From contig JAHRWA010000015.1 of assembly GCA_019090455.1 (NCBI GenBank), positions 150,512 to 214,511 on the forward strand: a stretch of DNA of 64,000 bases. The letters are read 5' to 3'. The DNA is from Pseudomonadales bacterium (lineage in GTDB: Bacteria > Pseudomonadota > Gammaproteobacteria > Pseudomonadales > DC-out160). The translations under genes and the position numbers were made by a program. Numbering within the stretch: the first letter of the stretch is position 1; each line of letters starts with the position of its first letter. The notes under the pieces were generated by a model that was not told the origin of the DNA, ran no database searches, and was given only the letters and a program-made list of their open reading frames with translations. Shown here in pieces: positions 16,514 through 25,612 of this stretch.

Positions 16514-17593
16514 ATGCCTCTAGCTCGCGATATATCCACAGATCAAACCCACAATCCCATGGCTACCGACGGGTTCGAGTTCGTCGAATTTACCGATGAA
16601 AACCCGGATCGTTTAGACCGACTTTTTACGGCCTTGGGGTTTAGTGCTGTTGCCCAGCATAGATCAAAGAAAGTGATTCGTTATAATCAGGGTGATATCA
16701 ACTTTCTCCTCAATTATGATTCTAATGGCCACCCAGCAAAATTTTACAAGGCTCATGGCATTAGTGCTTGTGCAATGGCATTTCGTGTTGAAAATGCGGA
16801 CAAGGCATTAAAGTACGCGCTGAGAAAGGGTGCCGAGAAAAAAACAAACGATAAAGTCAGTAGTTTGGAACTGGTGATACCAGCGATACGGGGCATTGGC
16901 GATAGCTTGTTATTCTTGGTAGATAAATACGGCGACGACTCTATCTATGATACCGACTTTATTGCAATCGAATATCCTAGTCAGGTTCCCAGCGTTGGCT
17001 TAAAGGAAATTGATCACCTTACTCATAATGTTCGTTTTGGGAACATGAATCAGTGGACGGAGTTTTACCAGCGACTATTTAATTTCAGACAGATTAAATA
17101 TTTTGATATTCGCGGAGAGAAAACAGGATTGGTGAGTCGAGCCTTATCCAGTCCTTGTAATAAAATCAAAATTCCGATTAATGAATCTAATGATGATGAT
17201 TCGCAGATTAATGAATATTTGCGTGATTATCAGGGTGAGGGCATACAGCATATCGCTCTCACAACCGATGATATTTATACCACCATTGATCGACTGAAAG
17301 AGAATGGGATTGGTTTTCTGGATGTGCCTGATTCTTACTATGATGCGATTGAAGCTCGGTTACCTGAGCAGGGCGAGCCGATTGCAGAGCTAAAAAAGAG
17401 ACACATTCTTATCGATGGTTATTTCACGGATTCAAAACCGCAATTGCTCTTACAGATATTTACGAACACTGTTATAGGGCCTATATTTTTTGAGATTATT
17501 CAAAGAAAAGGCGACGATGGTTTTGGAGAGGGGAATTTCCAAGCGTTGTTTGATGCTATCGAGAGAGATCAGGTGAAGAGAGGCGTGCTTTGA
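16514..17593 (+). CDS. hpd: 4-hydroxyphenylpyruvate dioxygenase
   Basis: Fe(II) dioxygenase converting 4-hydroxyphenylpyruvate to homogentisate, the entry step of tyrosine catabolism. Two vicinal-oxygen-chelate halves are visible. Iron ligands are expected at the His in DHLTHNVRFG, the His in GIQHIALTTDD, and the Glu in GPIFFEIIQRKGD near the C-terminus; all are present. At 359 residues it has the normal bacterial length. The frame extends upstream to 16427, but ATG at 16514 is chosen because AGGGAG ends 7 bases before it and the product then starts MPLARD. It is followed at 114 bases by hmgA on the same strand. Confidence 0.95.
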   Translation: MPLARDISTDQTHNPMATDGFEFVEFTDENPDRLDRLFTALGFSAVAQHRSKKVIRYNQGDINFLLNYDSNGHPAKFYKAHGISACAMAFRVENADKALKYALRKGAEKKTNDKVSSLELVIPAIRGIGDSLLFLVDKYGDDSIYDTDFIAIEYPSQVPSVGLKEIDHLTHNVRFGNMNQWTEFYQRLFNFRQIKYFDIRGEKTGLVSRALSSPCNKIKIPINESNDDDSQINEYLRDYQGEGIQHIALTTDDIYTTIDRLKENGIGFLDVPDSYYDAIEARLPEQGEPIAELKKRHILIDGYFTDSKPQLLLQIFTNTVIGPIFFEIIQRKGDDGFGEGNFQALFDAIERDQVKRGVL

Positions 17594-17707
17594 GTGAGGT
17601 GCGCCGACGATGATGATTTCAATTATTAGGTTATTTAAATATTAAGTGACTAAATGATTAAGTTATGTAATTAAGTTAATCAATAATTAACGATAGGAAG
17701 ATGAGCG
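17594..17707. other. AT-rich gap with degenerate TTAAGT-type repeats
   Basis: Between hpd and hmgA, an AT-rich stretch (about 17620-17693) contains several related TTAAG/ATTAAG elements at roughly 14-16 base spacing. It ends with AGGAAGATGAGCG before the hmgA ATG. Confidence 0.4.
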
Positions 17708-18835
17708 ATGAAGAAAGGGATTTCTATTCCTCAATCTGAAGGCGTGACTTCAAAGCAAGCTCATGCCGATTTGCCTCAAAGTGCGCCCTATGAAAGGGAG
17801 ATAAGCCGAGACGGTTTTTCCGGTCCAGCAACTCACCTACATCATAAACACCCACCAACGGGGTGGGGCGCTTGGGATGGACCCTTGTGTCCCAGAGCCT
17901 TTAACTTAAAGTTGTTGGACGCTGACACGGTATCGCCTTGGGATTCAAAAGCGGTTCTTTACAACAGTGATTGTCAGATTCGATTTTGGCGTTGCTCTGC
18001 ACCGATGACCTCACTTTGTCGCAATGCCGATGGTGATGAATTATTTTTCGTTCATGAAGGAGAGGCCGATTTATTTTGTGACTTTGGGCATATGAAGATT
18101 GTGGAGGGGGATTATGTGTTGATTCCTCGAAGCAGCATGTGGCGGTTGGAGCCTAAAAAATCGATTTGTCTGTTAATGATAGAGGCGACCAATGATCGTT
18201 TTGGTTTGCCTGAAAAGGGACTGATGGGACATCACGCCATTTTTGATGCGGCTTGTATGGAGCACCCGAAAATAAACCAAACCTTTCTGGATCAGCAGGA
18301 TGAGAAAGAATGGCAATTAAACATTAAAAAAGACGAACAAATGACGCGGGTGATCTATCCCTTTAATCCGCTAGATGCCGTGGGTTGGCATGGAGATGTG
18401 TACGCCGTTAAAATAAACTGGCGTGATATTCGACCCGTCATGAGTCATCGATACCATCTGCCGCCTTCCGCACATACGACTTTCATCTGTGATCAATTTA
18501 TTGTGTGCACGTTTGTTCCTCGACCAGTGGAAAGTGATCCCGGTGCATTAAGAGTGCCTTTCTATCATAGTAATGATGAGTACGATGAAGTCCTTTTTTA
18601 TCATGCGGGTGACTTTTTTAGTCGCGATAATATTGATGCGGGAATGCTGTCATTTCACCCTTGCGGCTTTACTCATGGCCCTCATCCCAAAGCTTACAAA
18701 GCCGGTCTAGAATTCAAGAAAAAGGCCACGGATGAAGTGGCAGTGATGATCGATACCCGTAATCGATTAGCAGTGAATGAAAAAATGCTTGATCCCACTG
18801 AGCTAAAGTCATATGTCGCTAGCTGGCAAGAATAG
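17708..18835 (+). CDS. hmgA: Homogentisate 1,2-dioxygenase
   Basis: Cupin-type Fe(II) dioxygenase that opens the homogentisate ring to maleylacetoacetate. FVHEGEADLFCDFG near 116-129 and YHSNDEYDEVLFYHAGDF near 278-295 are family segments; the latter holds the Glu and His expected to bind iron, and CGFTHGPHP near 319-327 supplies the other His. At 375 residues it is shorter than the roughly 430-residue Pseudomonas enzyme and matches the short form known in other marine Gammaproteobacteria. It lies between hpd and fahA on the same strand, so the three probably form an operon for tyrosine and phenylalanine breakdown. Confidence 0.93.
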   Translation: MKKGISIPQSEGVTSKQAHADLPQSAPYEREISRDGFSGPATHLHHKHPPTGWGAWDGPLCPRAFNLKLLDADTVSPWDSKAVLYNSDCQIRFWRCSAPMTSLCRNADGDELFFVHEGEADLFCDFGHMKIVEGDYVLIPRSSMWRLEPKKSICLLMIEATNDRFGLPEKGLMGHHAIFDAACMEHPKINQTFLDQQDEKEWQLNIKKDEQMTRVIYPFNPLDAVGWHGDVYAVKINWRDIRPVMSHRYHLPPSAHTTFICDQFIVCTFVPRPVESDPGALRVPFYHSNDEYDEVLFYHAGDFFSRDNIDAGMLSFHPCGFTHGPHPKAYKAGLEFKKKATDEVAVMIDTRNRLAVNEKMLDPTELKSYVASWQE

Positions 18836-18885
18836 TTTTCGTTTTTTCACTAAATAATTATATTTCAAAGATAACGTAAGGAACA

Positions 18886-19890
18886 ATGATGAAACTTGCG
18901 AGCATCCGAGGTCAAGGAAAAAATCAAAGTCGAGACGGCCAATTAATTGTTGTGAGTAAAGATCTAACAAAAGGAGTGGTGGTGCCAGAGTTTGCGATGA
19001 CTCTGCAACAAGCCATCGATAACTGGAAAGAAGTACAGCCAGAATTGATTCGCGTCTATGCAGGCTTGAACGCAGCAACTATTTCGCCATCACATATTCT
19101 TCAAAACGAAAAGTTATTGGCCCCTTTGCCTCGAGCTTATCAATGGGTTGATGGAAGTGCCTATGTTAATCACGTTGAGCTGGTTCGCAAGGCGAGGGGA
19201 GCGGTGATGCCTGATGAGTTTTGGACTGATCCCTTGATGTACCAGGGAGGGAGCGATCAGCTTCTTGGGCCTAAGGATGAGATTGTTGCCGAGTCGGAAG
19301 AATGGGGGGTTGATTTCGAAGCTGAGGTGACCGTGATTACCAATGACGTTCCTATGGGGGCAAATATAAAGCAGGCTCAAGATTCCATCATATTAATGAT
19401 GTTGGTGAATGATGTTTCATTGAGAAACCTGATTCCAGCAGAGTTGGCAAAAGGGTTTGGTTTTTTACATAGTAAACCATCGAGCGCGTTCTCCCCTGTT
19501 GCCGTCACTCCTGATGAGCTAGGTGATTCTTGGCTAGAGGGTAAAGTACATTTGCCTCTACGGTGTACTTATAACCAGAAGTTATTTGGCGAGCCTAATG
19601 CGGGTAAGGATATGACCTTCAATTTTCCGCAGCTAATTTGTCATGCTGCAAAAACGAGGCCGCTTTTAGCAGGCACTATTGTTGGGTCGGGCACGGTATC
19701 AAATGTAGATAGGTCGAAAGGCTCATGTTGTATCGCAGAAAAGCGAATGCTAGAGAAAATTGAAACTGACCAAATCACGACTGAATTTATGAAGTTTAAC
19801 GATACCGTTAAAATAGAAATGCTGTCACCCGAGGGCGACAGCATTTTTGGTGCGATTGAGCAAACAGTAGTGCCTCTTGTTTCCGGCTAG
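18886..19890 (+). CDS. fahA: Fumarylacetoacetase (fumarylacetoacetate hydrolase)
   Basis: Hydrolyses fumarylacetoacetate to fumarate and acetoacetate, the last step of the homogentisate route. It is a 334-residue FAH-fold enzyme of the bacterial short type. WGVDFEAEVTVITNDVP near 142-158 carries metal-binding acidic residues, and GTIVGSGTVSNVD near 261-273 is the conserved substrate-site loop. The start ATG at 18886 is followed at once by a second ATG. It lies 50 bases after hmgA. A hairpin with a T-tract (19819-19848) lies inside the coding region, about 45 bases before the stop. Confidence 0.92.
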   Translation: MMKLASIRGQGKNQSRDGQLIVVSKDLTKGVVVPEFAMTLQQAIDNWKEVQPELIRVYAGLNAATISPSHILQNEKLLAPLPRAYQWVDGSAYVNHVELVRKARGAVMPDEFWTDPLMYQGGSDQLLGPKDEIVAESEEWGVDFEAEVTVITNDVPMGANIKQAQDSIILMMLVNDVSLRNLIPAELAKGFGFLHSKPSSAFSPVAVTPDELGDSWLEGKVHLPLRCTYNQKLFGEPNAGKDMTFNFPQLICHAAKTRPLLAGTIVGSGTVSNVDRSKGSCCIAEKRMLEKIETDQITTEFMKFNDTVKIEMLSPEGDSIFGAIEQTVVPLVSG

Positions 19891-19915
19891 TTAGTGCAAG
19901 TGAATTGATTCAATA

Positions 19916-21577
19916 TTAAAAATGTTTGCGATAGCTGGTTTCAATAAGAAAAATATCCAAATTCGACTTAAGGTCTAGACCCGCAGTGGGATGGTAGATG
20001 AAATTATTGATTTCTCTATGGTTATTGCCGGTTTCACTGGCTCCAGCAGGGATGTCCATTGAACTGGTGGCCATGGCAAAAGTGATATCAAAAGAGCTGG
20101 TCTTTGATATTTGACGACTAAATCCGAAGGCATAGACATCGACATCAGCCACTGGAATAGTGAAGTCTTGTCTTTCATACGGAATACCTGTTTTCCTGGG
20201 TTCAAAACCTAAACGCATTAATGTTTTTTGATTTATTGTGTATTCTAAGCCGAACCCCCAGTTTACGGTGTCGACATAATCTCGTTTAAACGCCAACCCA
20301 TCTACATTTGCTCCTTCTAACTGCAGAAGTGTAAATAGTCGTAGTACACCCACAGGCCCATTGGTTTGAAAAGCGAGAGACTCCCATGTGCTGGTCTCAG
20401 TCCATTTTACATCGATATTGAGTTTGAGTTTTGGCAAAATCCGCATGCTCATGCCAAAAGCAAGGTGCTGTGGTGTGACCAATTTGAAAATGGCAGCTTC
20501 TTCAATATTGCCATCTTCTGGTAGTTCGAAATACTCTAAAATCGGGTTCAGGCCTACGATGGATGTTTCTTCAAGTCCTTTTAATAACCCAAGTAAACCT
20601 AAAGCCTCCTCTTCGCGAAAGTCTAACTGCATAAAGCCTTTGAGGTAATCTACCTGTTCCGCCTGATAAGCGAGGCCAAGGCTTAACCAGTTAGTGGCAT
20701 CCCAAAGAATGCCAAAGTTAAAGCCAACGCCTACTGATTTTTTCATTTCAGTTCGAAATTCGAATAGCCCTTCAAAGGGGCTAATACCGCCTTCACAGAT
20801 ATTGAGTAGATCAGAAGGGACTTCCCAAACATAGTCATCCCGTTCATTCTCCGGGTCACAAACTTGATCGATAAAATTACTGGCTTCTCTGATGACGCCA
20901 CCTGAATTTCGATAGTTCACTTCCGCGATTAAAGCGCTGTAGTTAAAGGTCATGGTCATCCCTATTGAAAGGGTATCTGTTACTTGGTAGGCAACCGAGG
21001 GAGTGAAAAAAGCAATGTGAGAAATGGCAAGCTTTCTTCCATGTACGCTACCAGGATCGTCCTCGGCTCGAGACAGCCCGAAAGCGAGAGGTGCATAAGC
21101 AGAGTTAGCAAAGGTCCATTTTGATCCTTGACGATTATAGGAAACTCCACCAAGAGGAATGATGGGAGTCGGTACCTCGGTGAAGCCGAGTCCAGGCAAA
21201 TAAACTGCCATATCCTGGACTTCACTTTTTCCACCATCGAGAGGGTCTGTGTACCCTAACTCCTCATAGCGTTTTTTCAGAAATTCGTCATTTAAATCAA
21301 ATTCACCAATGAGAGAAAAATCCGCTGCGATAACTTTAATTTCAAACTGCCGACCTTTTAAACGACTCAGTCCTGCTGGATTGAAATGAATGGAGTCGAT
21401 ACCTGGTGGGTCAGCGGTTACGGCTTGTCCTAGTGCGAGAGCCTTGGCGTTTCCGATCAATAGGTTCTGAAATAATTGCGCGCTACTTTGGGTGGAGATT
21501 AAAAGAAAGGAAAAGAGAACGGCAGTTTTTATAATTCTTATATTCATAATTTTTATCTTCATAATCAATACGCTCAT
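19916..21577 (-). CDS. FadL/OmpP1-family outer-membrane transporter
   Basis: A 553-residue outer-membrane beta-barrel for hydrophobic substrates such as long-chain fatty acids or aromatics. The signal peptide is MNIRIIKTAVLFSFLLISTQ, ending at SSAQ. The N-terminal NAKALALGQAVTADPPGIDSIHFNPAGL (given over several segments) has the FadL hatch/NPAGL motif near residues 50-72. The last residues YRKHF end in Phe, as expected for barrel insertion. The longest frame starts at 21577, but internal ATGs at 21562 and 21547 give cleaner signal peptides. It is antiparallel to the homogentisate genes and may bring in aromatic or lipid substrates; this link is inferred. Confidence 0.87.
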   Translation of the reverse strand: MSVLIMKIKIMNIRIIKTAVLFSFLLISTQSSAQLFQNLLIGNAKALALGQAVTADPPGIDSIHFNPAGLSRLKGRQFEIKVIAADFSLIGEFDLNDEFLKKRYEELGYTDPLDGGKSEVQDMAVYLPGLGFTEVPTPIIPLGGVSYNRQGSKWTFANSAYAPLAFGLSRAEDDPGSVHGRKLAISHIAFFTPSVAYQVTDTLSIGMTMTFNYSALIAEVNYRNSGGVIREASNFIDQVCDPENERDDYVWEVPSDLLNICEGGISPFEGLFEFRTEMKKSVGVGFNFGILWDATNWLSLGLAYQAEQVDYLKGFMQLDFREEEALGLLGLLKGLEETSIVGLNPILEYFELPEDGNIEEAAIFKLVTPQHLAFGMSMRILPKLKLNIDVKWTETSTWESLAFQTNGPVGVLRLFTLLQLEGANVDGLAFKRDYVDTVNWGFGLEYTINQKTLMRLGFEPRKTGIPYERQDFTIPVADVDVYAFGFSRQISKTSSFDITFAMATSSMDIPAGASETGNNHREINNFIYHPTAGLDLKSNLDIFLIETSYRKHF

Positions 21578-22197
21578 CCATGAATGCGCTAGTAGTTAAA
21601 TAAACCCACTTGATGTCTTTCTATTATTATTCAGCCGAGACCACGGCATAGGATTCAAGTTAACCGATTACTGGTGAGAGGTAAATACCTATTCTCTGTC
21701 AGGGTCCGTGTTAAATGTTTTTTCTCGTTAAGAAGATATAATTTATTGTTCAATGGTGGTTATTCAATATTGAATGTTCAGTAGTTATATGCGGTTTGAT
21801 GTCTCGAGTAATAATTTTGAAAGCGACTGATTAGATTACGTTTTTGATATTGAAGGTAGGGCGCCCATTTCATTGACTCGTGGCGCTACGCTACGCAGAA
21901 ATCAAGATGCTATTGCATTGTTGTCTACGGGATTATCCGTATTTACGGGATCAATTATTATTCCTTTTTGGTGACTAAGAACCCATGATGGAGTCATCGT
22001 CTTTGTGTGCTCTGTAAAGTTTGTATCCGGTGCGTTTGCGGTTGGCCCCTGTATTCAGACATCAAGTGCAGTATTCTATTTTACATAACGCGACTTCCTA
22101 TTTGTATATTCTGGATTGGGATTCTATCTTATTGAGAGATGTATCAAGTTTATGGCCGATGAAATTAGCAATAACATTAGTGCTAAGGAGCGATCTC
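21578..22197. promoter_or_regulatory. 620-base region between the divergent FadL-type and maiA genes
   Basis: No gene is supported. It must hold the promoters of both divergent genes. ATTCAATATTGAAT at 21762-21775 is a perfect 14-bp palindrome and a possible regulator site. A frame runs upstream of maiA from 22021 but lacks family similarity there. AAGGAG at 22185-22190 is the maiA ribosome site. Confidence 0.45.
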
Positions 22198-22905
22198 ATG
22201 ACTGATAGAAAATCCTCGATGAATTCAAGATCTGATTTGGACCAAGAGTGGGTGCTTTATGACTACTATCGAAGTAGTGCGGCATTCCGAGTTCGAATCG
22301 TATTGAATTATAAGAATCTTAAAGCGATGTCGAGTCATGTCAGTTTGATCGATAATGGAGGCGAACAATTTAGCGAAGCTTATACAAATATAAACCCACA
22401 ACAATTGATACCGTCTCTGCAGATGGGTGATTTTCAGTTAACACAGTCGTTAGCTATTATTGAATACCTCGAAGAGCGATATCCGACTCCGGCCATACTG
22501 CCAGGCACAGCCAACGAGAGGGCAATCATTCGCGCTTTTTCTTATAGCATCTCCTGTGATATTCACCCTCTCAATAACTTGCGAGTGCAGAAGTATTTGG
22601 TTAACGAATTGCAGTGTTCCAATGAGCAGAAAGAGCAATGGGTTCGAGAATGGATTCATCGGGGTTTTATCGCGCTGGAGACTCAGTTGAATTCACAGGC
22701 TTCCTCTGTAAGCAGTGATTATTGTTTCTCGACTTTTAGCTTGGCAGATGTGTGTCTAATTCCTCAGATTTATAACGCGAAGAGATTTGAAGTCGATATG
22801 TCGGCTTTTCCTAAGCTAGAGAATATTTACCGTCAGTGCTCCCAATTAGATTTCGTCAATAATGCGTCTCCTGAGGTCGTGGAGAAGTCGCTTAGTAATC
22901 CTTGA
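22198..22905 (+). CDS. maiA: Maleylacetoacetate isomerase (zeta-class glutathione transferase)
   Basis: Isomerises maleylacetoacetate to fumarylacetoacetate with glutathione, linking HmgA and FahA. DYYRSSAAFRVRIVLNYK near residues 21-38 is the zeta-GST N-terminal site, with SSAA where many relatives have SSCS. NPQQLIPSL near 65-73 and LTQSLAIIEYLEERYP near 80-95 are the glutathione-binding and helix-3 motifs. The protein is 235 residues with the chosen ATG at 22198, preceded by AAGGAG at a spacing of 7; an upstream extension to 22021 is not supported. It is separated from fahA by the oppositely oriented porin gene, so it probably has its own promoter. Confidence 0.9.
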   Translation: MTDRKSSMNSRSDLDQEWVLYDYYRSSAAFRVRIVLNYKNLKAMSSHVSLIDNGGEQFSEAYTNINPQQLIPSLQMGDFQLTQSLAIIEYLEERYPTPAILPGTANERAIIRAFSYSISCDIHPLNNLRVQKYLVNELQCSNEQKEQWVREWIHRGFIALETQLNSQASSVSSDYCFSTFSLADVCLIPQIYNAKRFEVDMSAFPKLENIYRQCSQLDFVNNASPEVVEKSLSNP

Positions 22906-23124
22906 ACTTAGATTGACCTGATCCAGCATTTCTTTGACAAGAGGGGATGAGAGAAAATACTATGTCTCCCCACATATCTTTGATCAAATAGATTTCAAGC
23001 AATTGAAATAAATCGATAACAATCACCTTAGGCTATCAACTAAACAAATCTTCCTGTTTAGATCCTCGCGTGTGTGATCAATACCTGTGTGGTTGGTTGA
23101 TAGAGAGAAGGAAAAGAGGCAGCG

Positions 23125-24330
23125 ATGGATAAATTAAAACTATTTCGCCAAGAGACTAGAGCTTGGCTTGAGGAAAACTGTCCGCAGTCAATGCGAACAC
23201 CGATGCCAGAAGATGAAAGTGTTTGGGGAGGCCGCAATCCTGAGTTCAAGAATCCAGAGAGTAAAATCTGGATGGACAATATGGCGGCACGTGGCTGGAC
23301 TACCCCTAGCTGGCCTAAGGAGTACGGCGGTGGAGGCTTAAACCGCAAGGAAGACCGTATACTCAAGGAGGAAATGTCTCGGTTGGGTTGCCGTAATCCG
23401 CTAATGAGTTTTGGTATTTGGATGTTGGGGCCGGTGTTATTGGAGTACGGTACAGACGAACAGAAACAAGAATTTATTCCGAAAATTATTAAAGGAGAAA
23501 TACGTTGGTGCCAAGGGTATAGCGAACCTGGCGCGGGTTCTGATTTGGCGAGCTTGGCGACTTCTGCTATCGATAAGGGCGATCATTTTCTGGTGAACGG
23601 TCAAAAGATATGGACCTCCTTTGCGAACAAAGCAGACTGGATCTTTTGTTTGGTTCGAACGAGTACCGAGACTAAGCACGGTGGTATTAGTTTTCTTTTG
23701 TTTGATATGACGTCTCCGGGTGTTGAAACGCGACCGATAAAGCTTATCAGTGGTTCCTCGCCTTTCTGTGAAACGTTTATTACCGATGTCAAAGTGCCTA
23801 AAGACCAGTTGATGGGGCCACTCAACGAAGGCTGGACGATCGCTAAGAAACTGTTGCAGCATGAGCGAACAATGATCTCTGAGATGGGGCTGGGTTCCGG
23901 CGGGGCTAGCAAAGGCCAAACCATGGGGCAGAAAGCCAAGGAATATATAGGTGAAGAATCGGATGGCCAACATAAGGGGAAATTAGCAGACCCTATATTG
24001 CGCGGACAAATTGCGGAGCATGAAATAAAAGGCAAGGCATTTTCGTTGACGTTAAGAAGAGCCATGGAAGAAGCGAAGGCCGGCTCATCAGTAGACGCTA
24101 CCGCTTCGATGTTCAAACTCTATGGCACCGAGCACAATAAAAGTCGCTATGAATTGTATATGAAAATATTCGGGCATCAAGCATTGGGATGGGAAGGTGA
24201 GGGTTTTTCCTCTAAGGAGCTGGACGTGACTCGTCAGTGGCTTAGATCCAAAGGAAACTCTATCGAAGGGGGCACTTCAGAGGTGCAGCTTAATATTATT
24301 TCCAAACGCGTTTTGGGTCTACCCAGTTAA
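23125..24330 (+). CDS. Acyl-CoA dehydrogenase, large-type subunit
   Basis: A 401-residue FAD-dependent acyl-CoA dehydrogenase, predicted to introduce the alpha-beta double bond in an acyl-CoA. RWCQGYSEPGAGSDLASLAT near 130-149 is the FAD/substrate signature, KIWTSFANKADW follows, and SIEGGTSEVQLNIISKRVLG near the C-terminus contains the IEGGT element. Together with the next gene, 38 bases away, it resembles the paired FadE subunits that form alpha2-beta2 enzymes in steroid and branched-substrate catabolism. AGAGG precedes the ATG. It starts a four-gene run ending at the terminator 27317-27356. Confidence 0.92.
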   Translation: MDKLKLFRQETRAWLEENCPQSMRTPMPEDESVWGGRNPEFKNPESKIWMDNMAARGWTTPSWPKEYGGGGLNRKEDRILKEEMSRLGCRNPLMSFGIWMLGPVLLEYGTDEQKQEFIPKIIKGEIRWCQGYSEPGAGSDLASLATSAIDKGDHFLVNGQKIWTSFANKADWIFCLVRTSTETKHGGISFLLFDMTSPGVETRPIKLISGSSPFCETFITDVKVPKDQLMGPLNEGWTIAKKLLQHERTMISEMGLGSGGASKGQTMGQKAKEYIGEESDGQHKGKLADPILRGQIAEHEIKGKAFSLTLRRAMEEAKAGSSVDATASMFKLYGTEHNKSRYELYMKIFGHQALGWEGEGFSSKELDVTRQWLRSKGNSIEGGTSEVQLNIISKRVLGLPS

Positions 24331-24368
24331 ATCTCCTAATGAAAAGAAGGTGAAAAAAGGAACCTCCC

Positions 24369-25508
24369 ATGTCCATGATATTGAATGAAGAACAAACACA
24401 ATTAAAAGATAATGCCAGCCGCTTTTTTCGAGAAAAGTCACCGATTACAGCACTGCGAAAATTAAGAGATGACAAGAGTGAGCTGGGCTATGATGCCGCT
24501 TTATGGAAAGAGATCGTTGAGCTGGGCTGGCTCAGCATTTTGATTCCCGAGGAATATGACGGCTTAGGGCTTTCTCCCAGCTATTTAGGTCCAATACTTG
24601 AGGAGAGCGGAAGAACGCTAGCCGCAACGCCTTTGTTCTCTACCGGTTTGGTGGGAGTGACGGCACTGAATCTAGCCGCTACCGAAGATCAAAAGAAATC
24701 ATTATTTCCTGAAATTGCTGGCGGAACCTTACTTATGGCCCTGGCAGTAGATGAAACGGCGAGACACAATCCGTCAACAGTGACTACAACAGCGAAAGCG
24801 ACAGATGGTGGGTTTAGTCTATCGGGTAAAAAGGTATTTGTTGTTGATGGCCATGTTGCGAACTACTTTATCGTTTCGGCGCGAACCAGTGGTAACGATT
24901 CTGATAAGAAAGGGATATCACTTTTTCTTGTGGATGCAAGCACTCCAGGAATAGAAGTGACTCGCACTCTCATGTCTGACTCGCGAAATTCTGCGATTGT
25001 AAACTTTAACAATGTGACCATTGCTAAGTCCGCACTGTTGGGAGCTGCGGATGAAGGATTTTCCGTATTAGATCAACTATTGGACGTGGCGCGTATTGGT
25101 CTAGCGGCTGAAATGCTGGGAACGACCTTAGAGGCTTTCGAGCGAACGATTGACTACCTGAAGGAGCGCAAGCAATTCGATGCACTAATTGGTAGCTTTC
25201 AGGCCTTGCAGCACAGAGCCGCAACGATGTTTTGCGAAATTGAGTTATCGAAATCCCTTATTTTGGAAGGCTTGGATGTGAGTTCCACGAGCCCTACAAG
25301 TCTCAATCTTTTTGCCAGTATGGCGAAAATGCAAATAGGGGACACCTTAAAGTTGGTGAGTAATGAAGGAGTACAAATTCACGGTGGAATAGGAATGACT
25401 GATGAGCATGAAATTGGTTTTTTCCTCAAGCGTGCAAGGGTCACCGAGTTACTTTATGGTGATAGCTCATTTCATAAAGATAGGTATGCGTTGTTAAATG
25501 ATTATTAG
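24369..25508 (+). CDS. Acyl-CoA dehydrogenase, partner subunit
   Basis: A 379-residue second acyl-CoA dehydrogenase. LGWLSILIPEEYDGLGLSPS near 53-72 and IHGGIGMTDEHEIGFFLKRA near 340-359 are family segments. The end is short (SFHKDRYALLNDY) and lacks the IEGT-type C-terminal helix of the neighbour, as in the small partner subunit of heteromeric FadE pairs. Pairing with the upstream gene is inferred from adjacency and from a similar pair at 57582-59930. Its stop codon lies in the first of two exact 15-bp tandem units (25494-25523). Confidence 0.88.
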   Translation: MSMILNEEQTQLKDNASRFFREKSPITALRKLRDDKSELGYDAALWKEIVELGWLSILIPEEYDGLGLSPSYLGPILEESGRTLAATPLFSTGLVGVTALNLAATEDQKKSLFPEIAGGTLLMALAVDETARHNPSTVTTTAKATDGGFSLSGKKVFVVDGHVANYFIVSARTSGNDSDKKGISLFLVDASTPGIEVTRTLMSDSRNSAIVNFNNVTIAKSALLGAADEGFSVLDQLLDVARIGLAAEMLGTTLEAFERTIDYLKERKQFDALIGSFQALQHRAATMFCEIELSKSLILEGLDVSSTSPTSLNLFASMAKMQIGDTLKLVSNEGVQIHGGIGMTDEHEIGFFLKRARVTELLYGDSSFHKDRYALLNDY

Positions 25509-25523
25509 TTAAATGATTATTAG
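25494..25523 (+). repeat. Exact tandem 15-bp duplication containing a stop codon
   Basis: TTAAATGATTATTAG occurs at 25494-25508 and again at 25509-25523. The first copy ends exactly with the TAG stop of the acyl-CoA dehydrogenase. Confidence 0.95.
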
Positions 25524-25612
25524 TTAAAACGATATTTAATTCATTAACCCAAACTATACCCCTGGTGTTTTATGTCTGATAACACCCTAGGGGTCTCTAC
25601 AGAGGATGTATT

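Noticed and set aside
22021..22197. N-terminal extension of maiA
   Set aside because: The extension has no similarity to the family, while ATG at 22198 has a strong ribosome site and gives the usual length.
23437..24116. Two long minus-strand open frames (178 and 171 codons) opposite the first acyl-CoA dehydrogenase
   Set aside because: They run antisense to a gene with full family motifs, lack a ribosome site and show no recognisable domain; they are shadow frames.
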